From a virus: a stretch of 34,944 nucleotides of DNA. The number at the start of each line of letters is the position of its first letter. The first letter of the stretch is position 1. Under the pieces are notes generated by a model. The model did no database searches and had not been told where the DNA came from. It worked only from the letters and a program-made list of their open reading frames with translations. The position numbers were made by a program, and so were the translations under genes. The DNA is taken from positions 1 through 34,944 of IMG/VR virus record IMGVR_UViG_3300041407_000225; one strand, given 5' to 3'. This document shows, piece by piece, positions 6,901 through 15,835 of this stretch.

Positions 6901-7851
6901 TCATGCTCCAGTAATGGGCTTCAATTGCCCAGAAAGTAGTAAGCCGGTACCGGCGTGTTCGGCGAAGCTCGCCGCGTTGGAAGGCACCGGGCTGGAGCCA
7001 TGCATATGGCCCGCGATATCGGTGTTGGTCTGGATGACCAGGTCAATCAGGTCGCAGAGCACCTGCAGCACGTTTACGCTCTCGGAACCGAGCCAGGTCT
7101 TGGAAGCAATGCTCTGGCGCGCGCCCTTGACTCGTTCGAGCAGATCTCCCCCTATCGCGCTGTTCGAATCACGGGCAACGGCCTCGTTCTTGTCACGACC
7201 GGTGGCCAGGTGCAGGTCATCGATCGCCGCCAGGCTGGCGGATCCGCCTGACAGCAACTTGAGCGCGCCCAGGGCCTCGATCTTCTTGATGCCGCCGACG
7301 GTTTCCGTTGAGTGGTCGTCGACCTCCACCGTGTTGGTCTGGTGCTTTTCGGCGTTGTTGAGGCTGCTGATCTCGCGATCAATGGAATCGTCCTTGATCC
7401 GCCCATCTGTCTGGCGCAGCCAGTTGCCGTCGGCGTCCACGCGCTGCTGGGCGACTTCGCTGTGCTGCCACACCTGGTCACCCTTGGGCACCTTGGGCAG
7501 GCTCAGACCGTGCGGAAGGATGGTTTGGATGAAGGGCTTGCTGGGCATGCCATAGGCAAACGACACCACCACCGTTGTGCCCTCGTCCGGGAAGGCAAAG
7601 AACCCCATCTCATCACCCCCCATCGGCATGGGCAGTGGCACGCCAGCCAAAATCGGCAGGCTGCTGTCAGGCTCGCCATCGGGCCCTAGGACCTCCACGT
7701 CTACCGCGAAACGCGGGCGAAAGTCGTCACAGATCCCGGCGCCGGCGGGCGCGTCTGCGATACCGGTTACCCGGCCAAAACGTGGCAGGTGGTAGCCCCC
7801 AGTCAGTTCCGGGAACTGACGCTCTACGCTGCGGCGGATTACTTCTTCCAT
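6901..7851 (-). CDS. Baseplate spike protein (gpV-like)
   Basis: This is 316 residues. The first 120 or so residues fit the OB-fold of gpV/gp5-type spikes (FGRVTGIADAP, VDVEVLGPDGE, FAFPDEGTTVVVSFAYGMPSKPFI). The middle has repeating short beta segments (HSTETVGGIKKIEALGALKLLSGG) suited to a trimeric beta-helix, and the C-terminus contains GHMHGSSPVPS, a His-rich element. It would form the tip that punctures the outer membrane, sitting under the hub. It overlaps the hub gene upstream by 13 bases. Confidence 0.85.
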   Translation of the reverse strand: MEEVIRRSVERQFPELTGGYHLPRFGRVTGIADAPAGAGICDDFRPRFAVDVEVLGPDGEPDSSLPILAGVPLPMPMGGDEMGFFAFPDEGTTVVVSFAYGMPSKPFIQTILPHGLSLPKVPKGDQVWQHSEVAQQRVDADGNWLRQTDGRIKDDSIDREISSLNNAEKHQTNTVEVDDHSTETVGGIKKIEALGALKLLSGGSASLAAIDDLHLATGRDKNEAVARDSNSAIGGDLLERVKGARQSIASKTWLGSESVNVLQVLCDLIDLVIQTNTDIAGHMHGSSPVPSNAASFAEHAGTGLLLSGQLKPITGA

Positions 7852-8534
7852 TGGATCGCCATTTGGGTGCCGGCCAGACTCACTTTCGTGATCCGCTCGC
7901 CGCTGTTGATGGTTGCACCAGGTCGCAGCCCCGGCAGAGCTGCCACCACGGCGCTCTGATTGCCCTGGTAATCGTCAAAAAGCTCGGTGGGGAGCTGCAA
8001 CGCTGGGCGCGAACCAAAGAAACTGTCGGCCCAACTGCCCACGAACACTTCACCGTTGCCCTGCTGCTGCCAGATGTAATCGGGAATGCTGAACACCTTG
8101 GCCAGGCTGTCCATGGCCTGGAAGCCGGCAGCCAGGCTGTAAAAGAACGGTGCTTTTACTTTGGCGTACGCCTGGTCAGGAACCAGAAACGCAAGGCCGG
8201 TTTTCTGATGGATCTCGCCCAGGACGGTGCGCAGATCCGCATGCCGCAAATTCAGGGGCAATGGGGCGGACAGGATCGAAGCCAGCTCACGGCAGAACAG
8301 CACCTGCTCAACGGCGTTCGAGGGCGTGCAGCGCTCCACGTAGCCGATAAAGTGGCGCTGCAGCGTGCTGTCGTTGTAGCCGATGTCCAGCGTGACCAGC
8401 CCTGATACGGGTACCGCTGACTGGATCGTAAGCAGTGCCCGCCCCGGGGTGCGGATCTCGAGCCGCACATCGTCCTTCACCAGGGGGTAAACCGTGCCCG
8501 CGATCGTCAGCACCTTGTTGAGTTTCATGCTCAT
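7839..8534 (-). CDS. Baseplate hub protein (gpD-like)
   Basis: This is 231 residues. It begins MKLNKVLTIAGTVYPLVKDDVRLEIRTPGRALLTIQ, with alternating beta strands that fit the gpD/gp27-type hub fold (the N-terminal domain is tube-like). Its place immediately before the gpV-like spike gene is the standard hub-spike arrangement of P2- and Mu-type phages. It is short compared with P2 gpD (about 390 residues), so only part of the hub fold may be present or it may be shared with the preceding gene product. The start overlaps the previous stop as ATGA. Confidence 0.75.
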   Translation of the reverse strand: MSMKLNKVLTIAGTVYPLVKDDVRLEIRTPGRALLTIQSAVPVSGLVTLDIGYNDSTLQRHFIGYVERCTPSNAVEQVLFCRELASILSAPLPLNLRHADLRTVLGEIHQKTGLAFLVPDQAYAKVKAPFFYSLAAGFQAMDSLAKVFSIPDYIWQQQGNGEVFVGSWADSFFGSRPALQLPTELFDDYQGNQSAVVAALPGLRPGATINSGERITKVSLAGTQMAIQWKK

Positions 8535-9082
8535 GCGTCGGCCCCCAGGTAATCGTCTACCCGTTTCAACACCGCCTCGAAGCCGCTGAGTTCGGAACCA
8601 CCACCCGTGGCACCTGCACCGGTACCGCCACTGGTGCCGCCGACCGATACGCCGGTACCGGCCTGCTGATTCACCGCTTTGGCGGCGCGCCGGCTTTCCA
8701 CCCGCTCAGGGTTTGAGAGCTTCTCGGTCAGGGTGAACTGGATCCGCCAGCCGCTAAGCGTGTCGTCTTCGCGGGCACTTACGCCGTCGGAGAACTGCAC
8801 CTGGCGAATACCAAATGCAGCGGCGGTATCGCTGACTACCCGGTAGGTTTTGAGCTGGCCACCCGCTTCGGTGGCTTCCGCCAGGCTCATCAGCGATCGG
8901 AGCTGGCTCTCGTCGACGTAGCGAATAAGCAGCGTGACCGCCAAAGTCTTGGGCTTGAATCCCTTGTGCGCCTTCTCGGTGTTGCTGGTCTGCCCCGACA
9001 GATCCTCGCTTTCAATGCGCAGATTCGCCGTGACCTTGAGCCCCTTGCCGCGTACCTCCTGACCATCGAGCAAAAGTGTCAT
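8531..9082 (-). CDS. Putative baseplate/tail protein
   Basis: This is 183 residues. The first 130 or so residues are beta-rich (LLLDGQEVRGKGLKVTANLRIESEDLSGQT), with a segment about stretching and response to position (SQLRSLMSLAEATEAGGQLKTYRVVSD) of the kind found in baseplate proteins next to the hub. A Gly-rich linker (GTSGGTGAGATGGGSE) leads to a short C-terminal helix. No precise family is recognised. It may be the functional counterpart of P2 gpU. The start at ATG 9082 overlaps the previous stop as ATGA; a longer frame to 9157 is unlikely. Confidence 0.75.
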   Translation of the reverse strand: MTLLLDGQEVRGKGLKVTANLRIESEDLSGQTSNTEKAHKGFKPKTLAVTLLIRYVDESQLRSLMSLAEATEAGGQLKTYRVVSDTAAAFGIRQVQFSDGVSAREDDTLSGWRIQFTLTEKLSNPERVESRRAAKAVNQQAGTGVSVGGTSGGTGAGATGGGSELSGFEAVLKRVDDYLGADA

Positions 9083-9999
9083 AGGCCGACCAGCTCCCGA
9101 ACGAAAGCGAGGCCTGGCAGCGAGCCCACCAGCATGACGCCGGCAGACAACGGCCACTCGTGCCCAGGGGTCTCACCAGCAAGTAACTGCTGGCGCAGCT
9201 CGGCCGCATTGCCCGGACCGATCAGACGCGCGCGCATGGTGCTGCTCGCCGAACTGCCAGCCAGTTGCGCTTTCAGATCCGTCAGGGTCTGCAACATGCC
9301 CTTGGCCTGCGCCGCTTTGCGGGTGGCCAGCGCGGACAGGTCGCCCAGCGGCGTGCTGTCGGCATAGCTCTCTAGGGCAGCGAGTTGACCGGACATGGCC
9401 TGGCCCGCGACCTTGGTGATGGTGCATCGATCCAGAGGCAGCTTGTCCCACAACGGCAGCATGCCGGCTGTTGGCAACTCCCACTTGTCCGCTTCCAGGG
9501 CGAATAACTGCCTGGCGCGTCGTTCGGCTCGTTGCAAGTCCTTCATTGGCAGCAAGGCGTTAAACGCTGCCAAGGTGCCGGCCATCTGGTCGTACTGGGT
9601 CGCAAGAAACATAAGCACCAGGGCGTGCTGGGAATCACCCGGGCGCTTGTCATCGCTGCTGTCCTGGAGCTTGTCCGCCATGTGCTGCAGCAGGTTGGGG
9701 GCGGATAGGTAACGCTGATAGCCAACGCCCTGACCGACACCACTCTGGAACGGCGTCACGACCAGGCAGAGCGGCGGCTCGCCCAGCGCACCAGCCAATG
9801 CCGCACGACCAGCCGCGACGGCCTGCAGCGCGGCTGCGCCGACTGGCCCGGGCGACGTGGTGGCCAGCGTGGCAAGCGCCGCAACCCGCTCACCGGTGCT
9901 GGCCAGCTCCAGCCCTGCAAGACCTTGGGCGTTGCCTAGATCGGACAGCCACTGGGTCGCCTGGTCGGGCCAGCGCATCTGTACGGGTGACCAGGTCAT
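9079..9999 (-). CDS. Unknown structural protein of the tail module
   Basis: This is 306 residues, strongly helical and Ala/Leu-rich, with no recognised family. Visible segments include long amphipathic helices (LQRAERRARQLFALEADKW; LATRKAAQAKGMLQTLTDLKAQLAGSS) and no membrane segment long enough to be sure of. Coupling by ATGA to both neighbours places it firmly in the late tail operon between fibre and baseplate hub genes, so a baseplate or tail-assembly role is likely. The start is ATG 9999; the in-frame extension to 10104 would overlap the previous gene deeply. Confidence 0.75.
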   Translation of the reverse strand: MTWSPVQMRWPDQATQWLSDLGNAQGLAGLELASTGERVAALATLATTSPGPVGAAALQAVAAGRAALAGALGEPPLCLVVTPFQSGVGQGVGYQRYLSAPNLLQHMADKLQDSSDDKRPGDSQHALVLMFLATQYDQMAGTLAAFNALLPMKDLQRAERRARQLFALEADKWELPTAGMLPLWDKLPLDRCTITKVAGQAMSGQLAALESYADSTPLGDLSALATRKAAQAKGMLQTLTDLKAQLAGSSASSTMRARLIGPGNAAELRQQLLAGETPGHEWPLSAGVMLVGSLPGLAFVRELVGL

Positions 10000-10193
10000 G
10001 GATTCAGTTCCACGAGCTGCCAGGCCTGGCCGTCCCACTGGGCGAACTTGCCCGCAGTGATGCGGGGTGGTGCCTGAGTAACGCAGCCACTCGGGATGAG
10101 CCATACATCGGTTTCGAGGGGGGATCGATCTGCGACGGTCTTACCCACGTAGCGGCCTTGATCGTCGAGCTGGTAAACGGTCTTGGTATCCAT
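9996..10193 (-). CDS. Small fibre-associated protein
   Basis: This is 65 residues. The sequence has the look of the short N-terminal module of phage tail proteins that follow fibre genes: YQLDDQGRYVGKTVADRSPLE, then ITAGKFAQWDGQAWQLVE. Full fibre-assembly chaperones are longer (about 150-200 residues), so this is a minimal relative or a connector. ATG 10193 has AGGGG six bases upstream; a TTG at 10208 is less likely. It directly follows the collar-fibre gene and overlaps the next gene as ATGA. Confidence 0.75.
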   Translation of the reverse strand: MDTKTVYQLDDQGRYVGKTVADRSPLETDVWLIPSGCVTQAPPRITAGKFAQWDGQAWQLVELNP

Positions 10194-10204
10194 GCTGTCC
10201 CCTT

Positions 10205-11731
10205 TCAATACTTAATGCAGGCGAGTAAGGCGATGTTGCGAGGGCGAGCCTCGGTGCCGCCGGACGGTGCGATTTCAATGGTGTGGTCGTGTTCGCCGTC
10301 TTCCTGGGTAGTGGCCACGCCTTCGCCGTAATACGGTTCGTCACCCCACAGGGCGTTACCGTCACCACCTGGGCCTCGGTCGAGTTTTAAATTCAGGACG
10401 TGCGAGTGCCTGCCTGAACGGCTGACAGTCCCGGTGTGCCCGTGCTTGAGGTTCTGACTAAGCTGAGAGCTGCCCATATTTCGGCCTGAATCGATGCCTC
10501 GACCGTTATCCCAGCCCCGAATGAACTCGCCTCGAAGGTCCGGGAGGGAAAAGGTCGTGGTGCCGTCACCGACGCCGTGCGCTGTGCCAATGCGCTCGAA
10601 CAAGGCCGCGTAAGTAGTCCGCGATACCACAGCCCCGTTTGCACGCAACCAGCCGGTCGGCGGGACCGTCATGGGGAACATGCCGACCATGCCTGTCAGG
10701 TTGCCATTGAGGCTGCTCATGAGTTCGAACAGAGCCTTGGTGGTGGCCAGAATGTCGCTGCTGTTGGTTAATGGGTCGTCGCTCTTGGCGTTGGGTAACT
10801 GATCGAGGCCAACGTCATCCTTGGTCGTTGCCCGGGCGCGCAGCTGTTCGTAGTCACCATCACGCGCGGCAAAATGCTCAACCAGGGCTTTGGTGATCGG
10901 CTGAACAGCTCGCAGGTCGGTGATGCCACCTGTTGCCGTCAAGCTAGCCAGCGGCACCACGTAATGCTGATTGCCGTTGGCGTCTTTGTAGTCGGCTTTG
11001 GCCGCGCCAAAGACCACCGTCCACCCCGCAACCACGTCGCTGCCCACATGAGCCAGGTAGACATCGAGCCAGGCCTTGGCCGGAAGTGCTGGAAGCTGGA
11101 CGAAGGTCGCGGCGTCCAATGCCACCCTGACGCCTTCGATGTAGGCATTGCCCGCCTTGAGCTGGTAAAGGCCCAAGTTGTTGCGCTCCAGCTGCAGACT
11201 GTTGCCAAAAAAACAGGCGCGGCCGTAGATGTCGCGGTTGCTCAAACGCTCGCGCTCATCGATGCCGTTCAAGCGGATCGTGAAATCGTGTTGCCAGGTG
11301 CTGGCGTCGACGACGAGGCCGGTCAGCGCCTGGGCCCCACTGAACTCCACAAGAAAGTTGCGAGTGATGTTGTTGCCGATCTGCAGCGGCGGGATGTTGC
11401 GTCGCTTCTGCTGCACGGGCACGTAAGCGATGGCGAGCAGTACGTTTTCCGCCGTCTCCAGCCCGATCCAGTTGAAGTCCCAGTCTCCGACATCAGAGCC
11501 GACCATCAGGCTGTAGATCACCTGACGCGGGCTGACGAACCCTTTGCGGTTCACATTGGCCGTGTAAACGATTTGATTGGCTGCAGGCTTGACGCCGGCC
11601 CGATCGACCGCTGCATTAACGTTCAGCCCCGGGACGTAGGCGAGCACAAACCGAGCAACGTCGAGTACCTGCTGAGCCGCCTGTTTCTGCGCAATGAGCG
11701 TCTCGCCGGCAAGGGTAATACTAGCTCCCAT
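10205..11731 (-). CDS. Tail fibre with collar domain (gpH-like)
   Basis: This is 508 residues. The N-terminal half (ASITLAGETLIAQKQAAQQVLDVARFVLAYVPGL and on) fits the virion-proximal domain of P2-type fibres (DUF3751-like). From about residue 345 comes a phage tail-collar domain (GWLRANGAVVSRTTYAALFERIGTAHGVGDGTTTFSLPDLRGEFIRG). The tip is His-rich with HGHTG, HSH and HDH, the HxH pattern that binds metal in gp37/gpH-like tips. It ends RNIALLACIKY, a typical fibre C-terminus. Its job is host adsorption. It overlaps the gpI-like gene by 11 bases. Confidence 0.9.
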   Translation of the reverse strand: MGASITLAGETLIAQKQAAQQVLDVARFVLAYVPGLNVNAAVDRAGVKPAANQIVYTANVNRKGFVSPRQVIYSLMVGSDVGDWDFNWIGLETAENVLLAIAYVPVQQKRRNIPPLQIGNNITRNFLVEFSGAQALTGLVVDASTWQHDFTIRLNGIDERERLSNRDIYGRACFFGNSLQLERNNLGLYQLKAGNAYIEGVRVALDAATFVQLPALPAKAWLDVYLAHVGSDVVAGWTVVFGAAKADYKDANGNQHYVVPLASLTATGGITDLRAVQPITKALVEHFAARDGDYEQLRARATTKDDVGLDQLPNAKSDDPLTNSSDILATTKALFELMSSLNGNLTGMVGMFPMTVPPTGWLRANGAVVSRTTYAALFERIGTAHGVGDGTTTFSLPDLRGEFIRGWDNGRGIDSGRNMGSSQLSQNLKHGHTGTVSRSGRHSHVLNLKLDRGPGGDGNALWGDEPYYGEGVATTQEDGEHDHTIEIAPSGGTEARPRNIALLACIKY

Positions 11732-12332
11732 GGGGGCTCCTAAATGGGTCGTTCAAAAGGGTCATCAGCACCTGGTCATTGATCACCACCAGTTTGTTGG
11801 TGGCTTCGTCCAGGCTCGCGAACAGTGTTTGTTGGTCGTCGTTGAAATCTGCGATACGCAGGCCCAACACAACCGGGGTGATGGTCACAAAGTCATAGCG
11901 CCGGCAGGTGCGGCCGTACTGCTGCATGAGCACGCGCAACAGCACTGGGTTTTCGCTCAGCTGTGTGTCTGAGAGGTGCAGCAGAATGATGTCCCAGTCC
12001 AGGCCATCGACCCGCTCTTCCAGCTCGACATAACCCACGCCCAGACGCTCGAACACGCGGACCATGCCCGCAGTGCTGCCCGCATCCACCGCGTTGACAA
12101 AGGCGTATTTGACGCGAAGGCGATACAAGCGCTCAGGCTCGCCATGAAAGCGCTGGATATCGCGCTGCCAGGCGAGCAGATCGAGCACGGATACGTGGCA
12201 GGTTTCGGCGTCCAGCTGCAGCATCGGCCAGCGAACCCAGTCTTCGGCCTTGGTCCACCACGACTGGGCGGCAGCTTTCAATTTGGTCAGCTCGACGCCG
12301 TCGAGCCAGAAAGGCAGGCTCAACTTAAGCAA
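11721..12332 (-). CDS. Baseplate/tail protein I
   Basis: This is 203 residues, of the P2 gpI type. It shows the LPFWLDGVELTKLKAAAQSWW and LDLLAWQRDIQRFHGEPERLYRLRVKYAFVNAVDAGSTAGM segments expected of the family, which links baseplate wedges to the fibres. It lies between gpJ-like and fibre genes, the conserved J-I-H order. The start is TTG 12332, with GAGGTG five bases upstream; the gene overlaps the J-like stop by 8 bases. Confidence 0.88.
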   Translation of the reverse strand: MLKLSLPFWLDGVELTKLKAAAQSWWTKAEDWVRWPMLQLDAETCHVSVLDLLAWQRDIQRFHGEPERLYRLRVKYAFVNAVDAGSTAGMVRVFERLGVGYVELEERVDGLDWDIILLHLSDTQLSENPVLLRVLMQQYGRTCRRYDFVTITPVVLGLRIADFNDDQQTLFASLDEATNKLVVINDQVLMTLLNDPFRSPHGS

Positions 12333-13497
12333 GGTTCACCTCGACATCCGTTAGCCGCGGGATGGTGAGCTCGGAAATGATGTCGTCGTTTTCGAAATGC
12401 AGCGACTCGATACCCGCGAACTGCTGGTGCAACTCTTCGCCGAGTCGGCTGAATGAGAACCGTGATTGGGGAAAGGTCAGGGTCGGCTGGTAGTCGCTTT
12501 CGGTGCTTTCGCGAAACGCGGCCCGGATATACAGCTCGACATCGTTTTTAAGCGCTGGCCAGCGTTCGGAGCCCACTTCGGCCTTGGGCCAGACGGTCAA
12601 CTGCACCAGGTGCTGGGTTTCCAGCATCTGCATCACGACCAGGTCATCACCGTGGCCATGGTTGCCCTGGTCACGGATATACGAGTTGATTTCGGCCAGG
12701 TAGGTGTCGGCGGGCGAATTGGCCTCAAACAGTACGTAGGCATTTGCCGTGCCTGGGCCCCGGGGGGCGCCATGCTCGAAATACACCCCGTCAGCCTGTA
12801 CGCCCGGGAAGGCGGCGATCATCGCGCGATACACCGCGTCGGTGTGCCACTGGTTCACCGCCGAGAACTGGTTGCGGGTGCGCAGGCGCAGGTCGTCGTT
12901 GCTCTCCACATCCGCCCCGGGCTGGCTCAACCAGCCCTCGGCATTGACCACCTGAATCACGCCCGGTACCGGTTCGGGCAGGATCGAAAAGTAACCCGGG
13001 GCCAGGTTGTATCCGCTACCGGCTTCACTAGCCACGGCCGGAACCAGCACTTGTGATTGACCGTCTACAAAGCTGGTGGCCACCGTCGTCACCAGGACAT
13101 ACACGTTGCCGTTGATGGCGATCGACTGGATCCTCGTTCCCGCCGGCACTTCCAGCACTCCGACCACGGCGCTGCGGGTAAACAGCAGCATGCCTTCGGC
13201 CTTGGTCGCGGCTTTGCGGGTGACGTTGACCTGCCAGGCCAGCATGTCCAGCCAGGCATCGACCGCCGTTTTCACGAAGAAATTAGGCAGCACCGTCAGC
13301 GCAATGAAGTCGATCAGCCACATCACCGGCTTGGTGACCAGTGCGGTCACCACACGCCAGAACGGCGACCACGAGCTGGTGTTGCTCAACTTGCTGCCCT
13401 GGGCGACTACTTCGGCCTCCCAGGCAGCACGGAGCTTGGCCTCGGTGGTCGGAACGCCGGCGTCGCTCAGCGCCTGCTTGAAATCAACATCACTCAC
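12325..13497 (-). CDS. Baseplate wedge protein J
   Basis: This is 390 residues, a clear gpJ-like baseplate protein of the P2/Mu gp47 class. Visible features are the N-terminal helical part (SWSPFWRVVTALVTKPVMWLIDFIAL), the region RKAATKAEGMLLFTRSAVVGVLEVPAGTRIQS, the conserved AVASEAGSGYNLAPG, and NDDLRLRTRNQFSAVNQWHTDAVYRAMI. It forms the wedge ring that triggers sheath contraction. The start is GTG 13497, overlapping the previous stop as GTGA. Confidence 0.93.
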   Translation of the reverse strand: MSDVDFKQALSDAGVPTTEAKLRAAWEAEVVAQGSKLSNTSSWSPFWRVVTALVTKPVMWLIDFIALTVLPNFFVKTAVDAWLDMLAWQVNVTRKAATKAEGMLLFTRSAVVGVLEVPAGTRIQSIAINGNVYVLVTTVATSFVDGQSQVLVPAVASEAGSGYNLAPGYFSILPEPVPGVIQVVNAEGWLSQPGADVESNDDLRLRTRNQFSAVNQWHTDAVYRAMIAAFPGVQADGVYFEHGAPRGPGTANAYVLFEANSPADTYLAEINSYIRDQGNHGHGDDLVVMQMLETQHLVQLTVWPKAEVGSERWPALKNDVELYIRAAFRESTESDYQPTLTFPQSRFSFSRLGEELHQQFAGIESLHFENDDIISELTIPRLTDVEVNLA

Positions 13498-13811
13498 AGG
13501 ACTACCTCGACAGATCCAAACTCAACGGTTTTCGCAGTCACCAGGTACTGTCCTGGCTCCTGCTTTATGAAACGGGTGGTTCCCGGTACCAGGCGATCGT
13601 CGTTCTCGACGAGCAGCTCCAACTGCTGGATGCAATCGGCCTGGCGGTAGCGGTTGCGCTCGCCGACCAACGTCACCAGCAGCCCGCTTTCGCGGATCAT
13701 GTGGGCGATGTCCTGGGCGATGCTGGCCCGGTCATCGATCGGCAGCGGCTGGTTTGAAGCATCCAGGGTCAGGTCGTTGTTGGTGATCAGCAGGTCGATA
13801 TAGAGGCTCAT
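13494..13811 (-). CDS. DUF2590 family baseplate protein
   Basis: This is 105 residues. The sequence from MSLYIDLLITNNDLTLD through IDDRASIAQDIAHMIRESGLLVTLVGERN fits the DUF2590 phage family of HP1/K139-type phages. Its size and place before gpJ suggest the gpW/gp25 wedge role, which is inference. ATGA couplings link it to the tape-measure gene upstream and the J gene downstream. Confidence 0.75.
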   Translation of the reverse strand: MSLYIDLLITNNDLTLDASNQPLPIDDRASIAQDIAHMIRESGLLVTLVGERNRYRQADCIQQLELLVENDDRLVPGTTRFIKQEPGQYLVTAKTVEFGSVEVVL

Positions 13812-15829
13812 GAACCCACCGCCATGCTCACCATGTTTTCCAGCTCAAGCGGCGACATCGGTTTGGCGGTGTGGATCTCCACCTTGTCGACTCGAATACC
13901 CTTGTCCTGGCTTTGGTTGGTGGTGTTCTGGATGCTGCGCATCAGCCCGCCCTGGGGCACGGCCGTCGGTCCCCTCGGAGAGATATTGGCGGCGCTGGCC
14001 GTCATGCTCTGGCGAGCCTGGTCGGCCTGCTCGGTCCGCGCCGGTGCCATGACCAGCGGCGGTACGATGGATAACGCCGGGCGCGCAGCCAACGGTCCCT
14101 GTGCAACCTGCAGCGCTCGATCCACGGCCGGAGTACTTGGCACCGGTGACTGACGGCTCGATGCCCCAGGAATCTCCGGCACGGCAGGCACCTCGCCAAA
14201 CGTCGTGTCGATGTTGATGCCTGGGATCTTGTTCAGCAGCTCGATCAGGCCTTTCAAAGCCTTGCCGATCACAGCGAACGGGGAAATGTTGGTCAGCGAC
14301 CAGATGAACGCATCCCAGATCGTGTTCGCCGACACCGTTACGCCAAGCATCTCGCCCAGCCAGTTCACGACCTGCATCCCAAAAGCGAACACCTGCTGCA
14401 GGCCAACCCACAGCACGTTGAGCAATGCGGTAAATACCCGGAACAGGAGGATGACGGGGGTGATCATCGTGACCAGCGCCTGGAACCAGGCGGTGTTGCC
14501 GAACGAGGCTTTCAGGCGATCCCAGTACAGGATCCCCAGGCCGACGCCGATCACCAGGGCGGCGATCGCGATGACGATCAAGGCGATCGGGCTGGCCAGC
14601 ATCGACAGCATGCTGATGATGCTGCCAATCACCGTCAGTGCCCCGATCGCAATCACCAGGCCCAAAACACCCAGGGTGACAAAAGCAATCAGCCTGGTCA
14701 GGTTCGGAAACAGCTGCGTCCAGCGGGTCAGCGTGCTGGCGATGCCTACCAGCTTGTCCATGAGTGGCGTCAGCATGGGAATGAGCGCTTGGCCAAAGGC
14801 AATACGCAGCGACTGCACGGCTGCGCCGAACTGTTGCCACGGGTCCACCATGGCTTTAGCCATCCGCTCGGCCGTTTCCAGCCCGCGCACTTTGCCCAAC
14901 TCATCCAACCCGTTCTTGAAGCGTTCGGTGTCCTTGGCTAGGGCATCGATCACCCGGGCACCTTCGCCGCCAAACGCCTCGGTTAACTTGGTGCCGGCAG
15001 CAGCGCTCGTCAGATCGCCGAACTTGCCTTCCAGCTTAGCCAGAATGTCGGCCATGGGCATCAGTTGCCCGTTTTGCTGGGTGAACTTCATCCCGAGCTT
15101 CTCGGACGCCGCGCCGATGTTCTCGAAAAACGACTTGTACAGGCCGCCGGCATCGCCGCCTTCCATGGTGCTGCTCAGCGTGCCGATGACCGCGAACTGC
15201 TCGGCGATATCAACGCCAGCGGTGTTCGCGATCTGGCCCACTTCCTTGAACGCATCCTTGAGCTGCGCGCCGTCGGTACGGAACAGCTTGGCTGCCAGCG
15301 CCGTCTGACCGCCCAGTTTCTCGACCCACTGGCTTTTACCCATGGCATCGGCGGAGGTCTTGAACAGGTTGTACATGGTGCCCACGTAGGCGCTCATGGT
15401 TTCGCCGTCGGACTTGGTCGCCTTGGCCAGCAGGTTGCTGGTGTTGGTGAACGTCGCTAGCTGGTCGCCGGTCAGGCCTTTGATTGCTCCGGAAATGCTG
15501 TAGGCCGATGCTACGAAGTCACGGGCGTTCTCGCCGTAGTTAACCGAGAACTCCAGCGATTTCGCGTTCAGGGCTGACAATGCATCTTCGGCCACACCCA
15601 GAGAGCGAACGTCGCCCAGGGCGCGGTTCATTTCCAGCGCGGGTTCCAGCGATTCGGAGATGGCTACGCCCGCACCCACCATGCCAGCCAGGCCGGTGCC
15701 CATCTGCATGATGCTCTTCTGGCCTTGTGTGGCCAGGTCGGTGAAGCTGGTTTTTACCTTACCCAGGGGGGCGCTGACCTTGTCGGTCAGACTGAGGATG
15801 AAAGCCAGGCGTGCGGAGCGGTCAGCCAT
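13808..15829 (-). CDS. Tail tape measure protein
   Basis: This is 673 residues. The N-terminal TP901-type tape-measure domain is seen in LTDKVSAPLGKVKTSFTDL, in ALGDVRSLGVAEDALSALNAKSLEFS and in YSISGAIKGLTGDQLATFTNTSNLLAKATKS. Hydrophobic membrane-like segments lie at about 375-433 and 449-476, as usual for the part that enters the inner membrane. A Pro/Ala/Gln-rich C-terminus follows. Its length sets tail length; by family rule this is a fairly short contractile tail. The start ATG 15829 has AGGA upstream and follows the E' frameshift stop by 6 bases. Confidence 0.92.
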   Translation of the reverse strand: MADRSARLAFILSLTDKVSAPLGKVKTSFTDLATQGQKSIMQMGTGLAGMVGAGVAISESLEPALEMNRALGDVRSLGVAEDALSALNAKSLEFSVNYGENARDFVASAYSISGAIKGLTGDQLATFTNTSNLLAKATKSDGETMSAYVGTMYNLFKTSADAMGKSQWVEKLGGQTALAAKLFRTDGAQLKDAFKEVGQIANTAGVDIAEQFAVIGTLSSTMEGGDAGGLYKSFFENIGAASEKLGMKFTQQNGQLMPMADILAKLEGKFGDLTSAAAGTKLTEAFGGEGARVIDALAKDTERFKNGLDELGKVRGLETAERMAKAMVDPWQQFGAAVQSLRIAFGQALIPMLTPLMDKLVGIASTLTRWTQLFPNLTRLIAFVTLGVLGLVIAIGALTVIGSIISMLSMLASPIALIVIAIAALVIGVGLGILYWDRLKASFGNTAWFQALVTMITPVILLFRVFTALLNVLWVGLQQVFAFGMQVVNWLGEMLGVTVSANTIWDAFIWSLTNISPFAVIGKALKGLIELLNKIPGINIDTTFGEVPAVPEIPGASSRQSPVPSTPAVDRALQVAQGPLAARPALSIVPPLVMAPARTEQADQARQSMTASAANISPRGPTAVPQGGLMRSIQNTTNQSQDKGIRVDKVEIHTAKPMSPLELENMVSMAVGS

Positions 15830-15835
15830 AAAATC

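Noticed and set aside
14205-15308. Plus-strand open frame opposite the tape measure gene (367 codons)
   Set aside because: Ser/Pro/Ala-rich shadow translation; the tape measure on the other strand is well supported.
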